Assembly: GCF_012974865.1 (NCBI RefSeq)
Contig: NZ_CP043633.1
Coordinates: 682,001 to 746,000 of the forward strand
DNA length: 64,000 nucleotides
Origin: Nonlabens sp. Ci31
GTDB lineage: Bacteria; Bacteroidota; Bacteroidia; Flavobacteriales; Flavobacteriaceae
Direction: 5' to 3'
Position numbers and translations under genes: made by a program. Positions 38,071 to 46,413 of this stretch are shown in pieces; position 1 is the first letter of the stretch, and each line of letters opens with the position of its first letter. Below the pieces are notes generated by a model. It worked only from the letters and a program-made list of their open reading frames with translations. It did no database searches and had not been told where the DNA came from.

Positions 38071-41000
38071 CCGGCATAATCGTGTTCAGTATATCGTAAA
38101 CTCGATCTACCGTTCGTACATTTTCTACCGTAAGCAGCAATCGCAATCCTGAACGCGTTTGTTTTTCTTTCATCCTTAAAATCTTAGGATTGGTCTGCAC
38201 CGCTTTTAAGACTCTAGAAAAGGATTCACTTTGATAGAAACCGCTTTGTTGATCAGAGATAAAGTATCCTATAAACTTGCCTTCTTTCATCACAATCTTT
38301 TCTAATCCCAATCGAGTAGCCACCCATTTGATTCTTACACTAGTCAGTAAATTCTCTGCTTCTTCCGGAAGTTCCCCAAATCGGTCTATAAGCTCTTTCT
38401 TATAAGTGTCTAAAGCTTTTTCATCTTCCACCTCGTTGAGCTTAGAATACAAAGACAAACGCTCTGTAATGGAGTTGATATAATCATCTGGAAAGAGCAA
38501 TTCAAAATCAGAATCTACAGTGACCTCAGTAACGTGTTTCTTCTCTTTATCATTGGTCTCATAAAGATCAGCAAACTCATTTTCTTTTAATTCTGTGATG
38601 GCTTCGCTCAATATTTTTTGATAGGTATCAAAGCCTATTTCGTTGATGAAACCACTTTGCTCACCACCTAAAATATCTCCAGAGCCTCTTATTTCAAGAT
38701 CCTTCATAGCAATATTAAACCCACTGCCCAGATCTGAGAACATTTCTAATGCTTGAATACGTTTTCTAGCATCCTCAGTCATCACATCATAAGGAGGTGT
38801 AATAAAGTAACAAAATGCTTTCTTATTACTGCGACCTACACGACCACGCATCTGGTGCAAGTCTGAAAGTCCAAAATTATTAGCATTGTTGATGAAAATC
38901 GTGTTGGCGTTAGGAACATCTAAACCACTTTCAATAATCGTAGTAGAAACCAGCACATCAAACTCTCCATTGATAAAGGCAAGCATCAGGTTTTCTAGTT
39001 TCTTTCCTTCCATCTGTCCGTGACCGATACCTATTTTTGCATCGGGAACAGAACGCTGTATCATTCCAGCGACTTCTTTGATATTCTCAATACGGTTGTG
39101 AACAAAGAATACTTGTCCTCCACGAGAAATCTCATAACTGATCGCATCTCGTATGATTTCTTCACTAAAACGCACCACATTGGTCTCTACCGGATGTCGG
39201 TTAGGTGGCGGTGTTTTAATCACACTTAAATCACGTGCCGCCATTAAAGAAAACTGTAAAGTTCTAGGTATAGGTGTGGCCGTCAATGTAAGCGTATCTA
39301 TATTTTCTTTAAGTGTTTTGAGCTTGTCCTTCACCGCAACACCAAATTTCTGTTCTTCATCAATAATTAGCAGTCCTAGGTCTTTAAAAACAATAGATTT
39401 ACTCACCAATTGATGCGTGCCGATAACGATATCAATAGAGCCATTTTCTAGCCCTTCCAAGACTCCTTTACGTTCTTTAGCAGTTCTAAATCGATTTAAA
39501 TAATCCACTTTTACAGGAAGATCTACAAGGCGTTCATTAAATGTTTTTGCATGTTGAAATGCAAGGATAGTAGTTGGAACAAGCACGGCCACTTGCTTGC
39601 CATTAACGGCCGCCTTAAAAGCTGCTCTTATGGCCACTTCTGTTTTTCCAAAGCCTACATCACCACACACAAGTCGGTCCATAGGACGGTCGCTCTCCAT
39701 GTCTTTCTTTACATCATCCGTCACACTGCTTTGATCTGGAGTGTCTTCATAGATAAAGCTAGCTTCCAGCTCATTTTGTAAATACCCATCTGGCGCATAT
39801 TGAAATCCTTTTTGTGCACGACGTTTGGCATATAATTTAATCAGGTCAAAGGCGATTTGCTTAACTCTCGTCTTGGTTTTAGCCTTTAATTTTTTCCATG
39901 CTGGACTGCCTAACTTATATACCTTCGGGGGCTTGCCATCCTTACTGCTATATCTGGTGATTTTGTGTAAAGAATGTATAGAAACATATAAGATATCACG
40001 CTCCCCATAAATCAGCTTGATCGCTTCTTGCTTTTTACCGTTCACATCTATCTTTTGTAATCCGCCAAACTTCCCGATCCCGTGGTCAATATGTGTTACG
40101 TAATCTCCTATGACTAATACGTTGAGTTCCTTTAAGGTGATCGCCTGCTTTTTTGCATAACCGTTCTTTAAATGAAACTTGTGGTACCGATCAAATATTT
40201 GGTGATCAGTATAACAAACCATTCGCAAATCATGACTTATAAAACCTCGATACAGAGGCATCACGAATGTTTCATACTGCACCTCAGCTTTCATATCGTC
40301 AAAGATGTCATGAAAACGTTTGGCTTGCTGCTCGCTACTGCAAAAAAGGTAATTTTTATATCCGGCTGACTCGTTTTCCTTTAAATTTTCAATCAGTAAA
40401 TCAAACTGCTTGTTAAAACTAGGCTGCGGTGATGTGTTATAAACTACTACCCCACTTGAGGTAGTAAATACGATATGATTGTATTGCTTAAGCTGTGTTT
40501 TGATCAACTTGCTATCACTGAAAATTTCGTGAGGTGTCAACTGCCTTACTTCTCCTTGCAACTCATTATATGCCTGTTCCGCTTTCGCAAAAAGCGAATC
40601 CACACGACTGTATAACAAATCCATATTCATCGAGAAAACCACCGTATTATTAGAAAGGTATTTTAAAAAGCTCTCCCGAGTTTCTTCAGACTGCTTATTC
40701 TCCACATTAGGAATAATGGAGATTTTTTTTGTTTGCTCTTTTGAGAGTTGTGTTTCCACATCAAATACGCGTATAGAATCGATCTCATTTCCAAAAAACT
40801 CGATGCGATAAGGTTCGTCATTCGAAAAAGAAAACACATCTAGAATTCCACCGCGTAGAGAAAACTCTCCAGGTTCTGTTACAAAATCAACTCGCTTGAA
40901 TTTATACTCAAACAACACCTCATTAGCAAACTCAATAGATATTTGATCACCTACCGCAATTTTAAGCGTGTTTTTATCTAACTCCTTACGGGTAACTACT

Positions 41001-41392
41001 TTTTCAAAAAGCGCGTCTGGATAAGTAACAATCACTGCTGGTTTTTTGCGTGAGTTGATACGGTTAAGCACCTCAGCGCGCAAGAGTACGTTTGCATTGT
41101 CTGTTTCTTCTACTTGGTAAGGTCGCCGGTAACTTCCAGGATAGAACAGTACGTTTTGTTCGCCAACCATCTTTTCTAGGTCGTTCAAATAAAATGCAGC
41201 TTCTTCCTTGTCGTTGCAGATCAACATAAAAGGCTTGTCAGCATCCTTGAAAACAGTTTTAAGAACAATAGAAATGGAACTCCCGTTGAGCCCGCTTATC
41301 GTTGACAATCCTTGAGACTGTGCTGCGATTTGCCTCAAGCTTTGCGTTGGTGCAGCTTGTGAAAATTGGTTTTGAATAGTAGTAAAACTCAT
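38042..41392 (-). CDS. mfd: Transcription-repair-coupling factor Mfd
   Basis: The 1116-aa ATP-dependent translocase that displaces stalled RNA polymerase and recruits UvrA. An N-terminal UvrB-like region is followed by the RNA polymerase-interacting domain (VIGDYVTHIDHGIGKF). The helicase core has Walker A GDVGFGKTEVA and the box DEEQKFGV. LTLTATPIPRTL and GRVGRSNKKAFCYF are further helicase motifs. The C-terminal TRCF domain ends before NQN. A degenerate palindrome (40580-40596) encodes LFAKAE in the N-terminal part. It is complete, and the TrmH-type gene follows with overlap. Confidence 0.97.
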   Translation of the reverse strand: MSFTTIQNQFSQAAPTQSLRQIAAQSQGLSTISGLNGSSISIVLKTVFKDADKPFMLICNDKEEAAFYLNDLEKMVGEQNVLFYPGSYRRPYQVEETDNANVLLRAEVLNRINSRKKPAVIVTYPDALFEKVVTRKELDKNTLKIAVGDQISIEFANEVLFEYKFKRVDFVTEPGEFSLRGGILDVFSFSNDEPYRIEFFGNEIDSIRVFDVETQLSKEQTKKISIIPNVENKQSEETRESFLKYLSNNTVVFSMNMDLLYSRVDSLFAKAEQAYNELQGEVRQLTPHEIFSDSKLIKTQLKQYNHIVFTTSSGVVVYNTSPQPSFNKQFDLLIENLKENESAGYKNYLFCSSEQQAKRFHDIFDDMKAEVQYETFVMPLYRGFISHDLRMVCYTDHQIFDRYHKFHLKNGYAKKQAITLKELNVLVIGDYVTHIDHGIGKFGGLQKIDVNGKKQEAIKLIYGERDILYVSIHSLHKITRYSSKDGKPPKVYKLGSPAWKKLKAKTKTRVKQIAFDLIKLYAKRRAQKGFQYAPDGYLQNELEASFIYEDTPDQSSVTDDVKKDMESDRPMDRLVCGDVGFGKTEVAIRAAFKAAVNGKQVAVLVPTTILAFQHAKTFNERLVDLPVKVDYLNRFRTAKERKGVLEGLENGSIDIVIGTHQLVSKSIVFKDLGLLIIDEEQKFGVAVKDKLKTLKENIDTLTLTATPIPRTLQFSLMAARDLSVIKTPPPNRHPVETNVVRFSEEIIRDAISYEISRGGQVFFVHNRIENIKEVAGMIQRSVPDAKIGIGHGQMEGKKLENLMLAFINGEFDVLVSTTIIESGLDVPNANTIFINNANNFGLSDLHQMRGRVGRSNKKAFCYFITPPYDVMTEDARKRIQALEMFSDLGSGFNIAMKDLEIRGSGDILGGEQSGFINEIGFDTYQKILSEAITELKENEFADLYETNDKEKKHVTEVTVDSDFELLFPDDYINSITERLSLYSKLNEVEDEKALDTYKKELIDRFGELPEEAENLLTSVRIKWVATRLGLEKIVMKEGKFIGYFISDQQSGFYQSESFSRVLKAVQTNPKILRMKEKQTRSGLRLLLTVENVRTVDRVYDILNTIMPVAAAASNQN
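40580..40596. repeat. Degenerate dispersed palindrome
   Basis: CGCTTTCGCAAAAAGCG is one base longer than the consensus core. On the coding strand of mfd it gives L-F-A-K-A-E. Confidence 0.7.
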
Positions 41393-41402
41393 AATAGGAT
41401 CG

Positions 41403-41410
41403 CAAAGATA
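41403..41410 (-). promoter_or_regulatory. Possible -7 element of mfd (TATCTTTG)
   Basis: It matches TAnnTTTG on the minus strand, 11 bases before the start codon, so the leader would be very short. No -33 TTG was found. Confidence 0.35.
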
Positions 41411-41523
41411 CGTTCTAGTTAAAGTTTATATAGAATATTGAGATTTCTTTAATAGAAGTTGCATTTACTTGTACAAAGCCCCACTAAAAAAGAAGTGTCG
41501 CTGATTAAAAAGAAGAAAATAAT

Positions 41524-42369
41524 CTAGCCGTTAGCTGCTCTCCATTCCAGAAATTTCTTAAATGGATTGCTTTTGCCATTTATAGATCCGTGAATTCCTG
41601 ATTGTATAAATAAAGCGATAGCAAGACCTAACGAAGTATAGGCGATCAACTGTGCACTAGATGCATCCAATATTGTTTCTGATTGAAAGCGAACGAAAAT
41701 AGCAACAAGCGCCCAAACACCCACCATTGCAAATTCGCGCATGCTACGCTTCCATATCATTAGCGAATTAATCACAAAAGCGATAAAAATCATTAGGATG
41801 GTGACTATGACTTGAGTATCCAAGGCAATTTCATAGGTTCCATTTAACCAAGCAGCAATATTTGCAATAGTTGCCACACTTATCCAACCTGAATACAAAC
41901 ACAAAGGCCACCAGACTAATGCAATAATAGGAAATGGAGCATCCCAAATTTCCATATCCAACTGACGCACGCACATTAACAAGCAGAATAAGATTCCCAG
42001 CATCATCACTACAGAAGCGGCAATGTGCTCATCCAACCATAAGGCAACCCATAAACCACAAAAAATATTTGCAGCAAGAAACCAAGGGCTTGTGGTTAGT
42101 ATAAAATCAGTTTTATAATTTTTCTTTTCTGCCTGATGCTTTTTAGAAAAGGAAACGTAAACTCCATAGAGTCCAAAAATCGTTAACATCAAGAAAATAA
42201 CCCCCCAAATAGAGAAAGCATAAGAAGCTGGGGTAAAGAGATTATCGTACTCGGCACTTAGCTCCCCCACGCTTTTACCATTGTAATTTCCTGTGTTAGC
42301 ATATCCATTCCACGCAATAAGAATGATGACGCTTAATAAATTTAAAATGGAAGTAAGTTTTCTAGACAT
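41524..42369 (-). CDS. TspO/MBR-like tryptophan-rich membrane protein
   Basis: A 281-aa polytopic membrane protein related to the tryptophan-rich sensory/translocator proteins. The N-terminus includes FTPASYAFSIWGVIFLMLTI, characteristic of the longer TspO-related group. Several Trp-rich helices follow (for example VWWPLCLYSGWISVATIAN). About eight membrane segments are apparent, more than the five of classical TspO. Porphyrin or small-molecule binding is known for the core family; here the ligand is unknown. Confidence 0.78.
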   Translation of the reverse strand: MSRKLTSILNLLSVIILIAWNGYANTGNYNGKSVGELSAEYDNLFTPASYAFSIWGVIFLMLTIFGLYGVYVSFSKKHQAEKKNYKTDFILTTSPWFLAANIFCGLWVALWLDEHIAASVVMMLGILFCLLMCVRQLDMEIWDAPFPIIALVWWPLCLYSGWISVATIANIAAWLNGTYEIALDTQVIVTILMIFIAFVINSLMIWKRSMREFAMVGVWALVAIFVRFQSETILDASSAQLIAYTSLGLAIALFIQSGIHGSINGKSNPFKKFLEWRAANG

Positions 42370-42517
42370 GTTCTAAAGATAGGTAGTCTTTTGACAAGGT
42401 TAAAGACATCCGCTTAATTTTTCTGAAGTTTTATAGTCTAAAGATCTGATATGAATGACAAATTCATATCCAAAAGTGTAGCCTGGAATGAATAATTGCC
42501 ATTTTTCAATTTCAATT

Positions 42518-43153
42518 TCAGTGAAGTTCCACCACTTCATCATCTGCTATGACAAAAATTCTATTTCCTTTTTTAGGTGGTAATGAGTAGGTTCCCGTAA
42601 AATCTCCAAAAGCAGGCAATATCATCCCGTGTTCTGTACAAAAAAAACAGGAAAGTTTTATTTTTTGCCTTCCTATTCCCTGTAGTTTTACTGATGGATG
42701 TACATGACCAGCAATGTTATACTTCCCTTGTATTTCTTCTGGATGATGTGTCAGAAATAAGTCTCCCATATGGAGCACATCGTAAGTTTTCATTCCCAAC
42801 TGCTCAAAAGAGTCTCTAGAAATAACATCATGGTTTCCCATAACCAGCGCAATTTCTATTTCTTGAGAGCGCATCCACTGTTCAAAGAAATGCCATTCTG
42901 TATTTTTATAAGAATGAAATAAATCTCCTAAAAACCACAATCTAGAAGGCTGGAATTCTTCTATGATTTGGTTGAGTTTATCGTATTCCTGATCGTCTGC
43001 CTGAGAAGGGACGGCCATACCGTGCTTTCTAAAATGTGCACTCTTCCCTAAGTGAACATCAGCGAGGAGAATCACATCTTGCTCTTCCCAATAACACGCA
43101 CCACTGCGATGCAATTGAAAGGTTTGATCTTGAAGTGTTACTTTTAATGCCAT
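42518..43153 (-). CDS. pdeM: Ligase-associated DNA-repair endonuclease PdeM-like
   Basis: A 211-aa metallophosphoesterase. The four metal-binding motifs are ordered as expected: LLADVHLGK, LWFLGDLFHS, VMGNHDV and the distal HHPEEI/AGHVHPSV. The overall length and sequence match PdeM, usually found with an ATP-dependent ligase, an Lhr-type helicase and an exonuclease. None of these partners lies in this window, so the gene is here an orphan. A GATATGAAT/ATTCATATC hairpin (42448-42470) lies downstream but lacks a T-run. Confidence 0.88.
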   Translation of the reverse strand: MALKVTLQDQTFQLHRSGACYWEEQDVILLADVHLGKSAHFRKHGMAVPSQADDQEYDKLNQIIEEFQPSRLWFLGDLFHSYKNTEWHFFEQWMRSQEIEIALVMGNHDVISRDSFEQLGMKTYDVLHMGDLFLTHHPEEIQGKYNIAGHVHPSVKLQGIGRQKIKLSCFFCTEHGMILPAFGDFTGTYSLPPKKGNRIFVIADDEVVELH

Positions 43154-43291
43154 TTTCTAAGCTGATTGTGAATGCTAATAAGTTATTTATCTCTTTACAG
43201 ATGGATGAGTACTACGCTTTTTATTTCTGTTGAAATAGAAGTTTATCAGGAGTTCGCTCAGGGCGAAAACAAGAGTAGCAACAAGACCTTT

Positions 43292-45694
43292 CTAAAAAAC
43301 ATATCGTAACGAGAGAATAAGATTGCGTCCAGCGGCAGCAATTCCCGAAGAATAGGTACGGTAACGTTGATCTGTTATGTTTTCTAAAATTGCCGTAGCC
43401 GTTAAACCCTTGTTGATTTTGTAACTGGATCTCAAATTCATGGTGTACCATCGCGGCGAGTAAGGGTTTCCATTCTTGTCCAACGCATATAAATAAGGGC
43501 GAGATTGCTGGCTAGGTGCCAAGTCATTGAATTCAAACTGACCGTTAAACATAACAAAAGCGTCCAATTGTAATCGATCATTTTGATACACCATGTGCGC
43601 ATCACCAAAACTAGGGGACACATGGCGCACTGCCACTTTAGAACCATCAAGTTCCTTTTGCTCCCCATTGAGCCAGTTGTAATGGCCGTAGATGCGCACC
43701 TGGTCATTAATCTCGTATTGTGCCCCTATTTCTACGCCATAAACAATGCTGCTTTCGGCATTTTGTATGGCTTGTACCTGACTTAATTCTCCTTGATACA
43801 AAATCATGTCCTCACCGTTGAGTTGGTAATTTCTAGGAACTAAAGCATCTTTTAAATAAGTATAGTAACCCGAAATGTCAAAAGTGAATTTATCATTGAT
43901 GCGTTTTTTAACCCCTAACTCTGAGTTATAAGAATACTCTGATTCTAGATCTGGATTAGGAATAATCACGGTTCCTGGGCTAGGGTCAAAGATCTTACCT
44001 ATATCATCCACATTAGGTGCTCTAAAAGCCGTACTGAAATTAGCTCTCAACTCCCAGGTTTTCTCTAGAAGATATGTGGCCCCAAGCGCACCCGTTAATG
44101 CACCAGTACTCAATTGTGCCTCCTCAAAAGGGAAGTCGTAAAATTGGTCGTCAAATCGAGCATCTAGCCATATGTGATTGTACCTCAACCCTGACTGCAC
44201 GACAAGCTTGGAATCTACTCTCCATTGGTAATTTGCATATGCTGCTAGTGATCTCCAGGAGGAACCATCGGGATACCTGCTCGGCGCAGCTCCCCGTTGC
44301 TCTGTATCAATATCAAATACGCTACCTATAGAGCCTACGCGATTGTGAATAAATTCTGTGCCGTAAAACAACACATTATTCTCTCTGTTGCGCCTTTCAA
44401 AATCAACAGAAGTTGTCCATACATCAACTTGCTCTTTGGTCTGAAACAGCTCTGAATCTTGAAAAGAGCGGTTGTTGCGGCTTTCTTGAAACTGCTGATA
44501 TGCTTGAGAGAATATAGCTTTATCGTACCATTTTCCATCACCTCTATGTGTAGCTTTGGCATTTACCATCAACCATTTTTGAGGGCCGTAATACCATTGT
44601 GCACTACGGGGATTTCCATTATCTCTATATCTGGTCAGCACATCGTATCTAGAGAAGTTACCTGTAGCTGTATAAATCAATCCCATATCAACTTCCCAAC
44701 GTTGATTAGGTTGGTAACTGAATTTTTGTAATAAATTTATTTGATCGTAAGCTGTAGGAATTTGTTTTTCTGGATCTCCATTAGCTATAAGCACATCTTG
44801 TACGTTAATTCTATCTACATACTGATTTCTAAGGTATTCATCTGGTCCATGAGAACCCATCTTCAAATCTCCAAAAGAATTCATGCTGATACTGGTTACA
44901 GCAGCAAACTTCTCTGTACCATAATTAAAATCTAAATGCGCTGTGTTTTCATTATTGGCAGCAGCATATCTTAGAACTGCATTCCCAGAAAACAAAGTAG
45001 AATCTGAGGCAAATTGAGGTTTTTTTGTGTAAAAATTCATTACCCCACCTATCGCATCGCTACCATAAACAACGCTTCCTGGACCTAAAATAACCTCCGT
45101 ATGATCAATACTTAAAGGGTCAATAGAAATGACATTCTGAAGATTCCCGCCTCTAAAAATAGCATTGTTCATGCGCACTCCGTCCACTGTAATCAATAAT
45201 CTGTTAGTTGAAAATCCTCTTATTAAGGGACTTCCGCCGCCTTGTTGTGATTTTTGAACATAAACTTGTCCTGACTGTTGTAATAAGTCTGCGCTGGTCT
45301 GTGGGTTACTAAACAGCACCTCTTCTGCACTTTGAGAGATGATCTTTTGAGGAATATCTTGTTTGCGTTGTTCAAACTTAGATGCAGAAATAACGATAGG
45401 GTTTATTTTTTCTGATCTAGGGGTCATCAGGATTTGCTCGCCCCTACTTTTTATATCTCTTTTATCAATAACATAGGTTTCAAAAGCCATACTTTGAAAA
45501 TAGATACGGTCAAATTTTGAAAACATATCTAAGGAAACTTGCCCCTCAAAATCAGAGATAGCACTAACACTTTTGTCTTTATTATAAACAGCTACAGAAG
45601 CTAACTTCTCCTGAGTGACTTTATTTAAAATCGTAACCGTTTGTGCTGTGCTAAAAAAGCCTAAAAAAACAAACAAGATAGGTGCTAATTTCAA
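43292..45694 (-). CDS. TonB-dependent receptor, hemoglobin/transferrin-type
   Basis: An 800-aa outer-membrane receptor. After a signal peptide ending STAQ, a short carboxypeptidase-like domain (residues about 20-90) precedes the plug. The plug phrase GGSPLIRGFSTNRLLITVDG is followed by RMNNAIFRGGNLQNVISIDP and GPGSVVYGSDAIGG, all typical of the hemoglobin/heme receptor group. The barrel ends in LRYVF. The likely role is uptake of heme or iron carriers, though the ligand is inferred. Its start overlaps the recO stop by 4 bases (ATGA), placing it last in a porZ-recO-receptor operon. Confidence 0.92.
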   Translation of the reverse strand: MKLAPILFVFLGFFSTAQTVTILNKVTQEKLASVAVYNKDKSVSAISDFEGQVSLDMFSKFDRIYFQSMAFETYVIDKRDIKSRGEQILMTPRSEKINPIVISASKFEQRKQDIPQKIISQSAEEVLFSNPQTSADLLQQSGQVYVQKSQQGGGSPLIRGFSTNRLLITVDGVRMNNAIFRGGNLQNVISIDPLSIDHTEVILGPGSVVYGSDAIGGVMNFYTKKPQFASDSTLFSGNAVLRYAAANNENTAHLDFNYGTEKFAAVTSISMNSFGDLKMGSHGPDEYLRNQYVDRINVQDVLIANGDPEKQIPTAYDQINLLQKFSYQPNQRWEVDMGLIYTATGNFSRYDVLTRYRDNGNPRSAQWYYGPQKWLMVNAKATHRGDGKWYDKAIFSQAYQQFQESRNNRSFQDSELFQTKEQVDVWTTSVDFERRNRENNVLFYGTEFIHNRVGSIGSVFDIDTEQRGAAPSRYPDGSSWRSLAAYANYQWRVDSKLVVQSGLRYNHIWLDARFDDQFYDFPFEEAQLSTGALTGALGATYLLEKTWELRANFSTAFRAPNVDDIGKIFDPSPGTVIIPNPDLESEYSYNSELGVKKRINDKFTFDISGYYTYLKDALVPRNYQLNGEDMILYQGELSQVQAIQNAESSIVYGVEIGAQYEINDQVRIYGHYNWLNGEQKELDGSKVAVRHVSPSFGDAHMVYQNDRLQLDAFVMFNGQFEFNDLAPSQQSRPYLYALDKNGNPYSPRWYTMNLRSSYKINKGLTATAILENITDQRYRTYSSGIAAAGRNLILSLRYVF

Positions 45695-46413
45695 TGGTCG
45701 AAAAGTTGCTTTAAAATTGATAACGAATGGGGTTTTTTAAAAGTTTGCAAATGTATCTGAAAATACGCAATGACCAAATTTAATAGGCCATTACGCTGTT
45801 CTCGATTCATTTTTATTTTATGTAGGTTATCAAAGTTCGTGCCTATGAAGGTTTTTAATTGCTCACTTTCCACATCAGTTAAGTGATGTGGTTGTAACCC
45901 GTTTTCATCAAAATTCCCATTCAACATATTAAAGTAGGTAGCATCTGAAGTGGTCACATCTGGTTGAAAGCCTAAAAAAAAGGTCATATCCAGTAATATT
46001 TTAATGGAAAAGTTTGCTACATGTTCCGACTGGTCTAAGTATTGAAAAACAGATGAAAGGTATTCAAATAGCTCTTCATCAGGCTGTTGCTCTGTAAGAA
46101 GTTGGGACAGTACTTCAGAAAAAAACAGAGTCATACTGCTTTTTACAATATCGTTATGCATGTTTTGGTAAGGAAAGATAACCCGTGCCTCTTTGATATA
46201 TTCCAGCGTTCCTTTTCCTTTATGCTGAGTTTCTATTTCTAGTTGGGTCAACGGCTGGAAAAAGGAACTGCGCAATTTCCCTTTTCTAGATTTACGGATT
46301 CCTTTAAGAATAAAGGATTGCGTACCTAATTCTCTAGTATATAATCTTGCAATAAGGTCTGACTCGCTGTACTTTATAGCAGATAATACTATTGCTGGTG
46401 TTTTTACAAGCAT
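45691..46413 (-). CDS. recO: DNA repair protein RecO
   Basis: Recombination mediator that works with RecF and RecR to load RecA on single-stranded DNA. The 240-aa protein begins with the OB-fold phrase TPAIVLSAIKYSESDLIARL and GTQSFILKGIRKSRKGK. The helical C-terminal domain lacks the four-Cys zinc knuckle of some RecO proteins, as in many Bacteroidota. It directly abuts porZ (0-base gap) and overlaps the TonB receptor start. Confidence 0.93.
   Translation of the reverse strand: MLVKTPAIVLSAIKYSESDLIARLYTRELGTQSFILKGIRKSRKGKLRSSFFQPLTQLEIETQHKGKGTLEYIKEARVIFPYQNMHNDIVKSSMTLFFSEVLSQLLTEQQPDEELFEYLSSVFQYLDQSEHVANFSIKILLDMTFFLGFQPDVTTSDATYFNMLNGNFDENGLQPHHLTDVESEQLKTFIGTNFDNLHKIKMNREQRNGLLNLVIAYFQIHLQTFKKPHSLSILKQLFDH

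Noticed and set aside
42448-42470. GATATGAAT/ATTCATATC hairpin as a terminator of pdeM
   Set aside because: No T-run follows on the minus strand, so it was not listed as a terminator.
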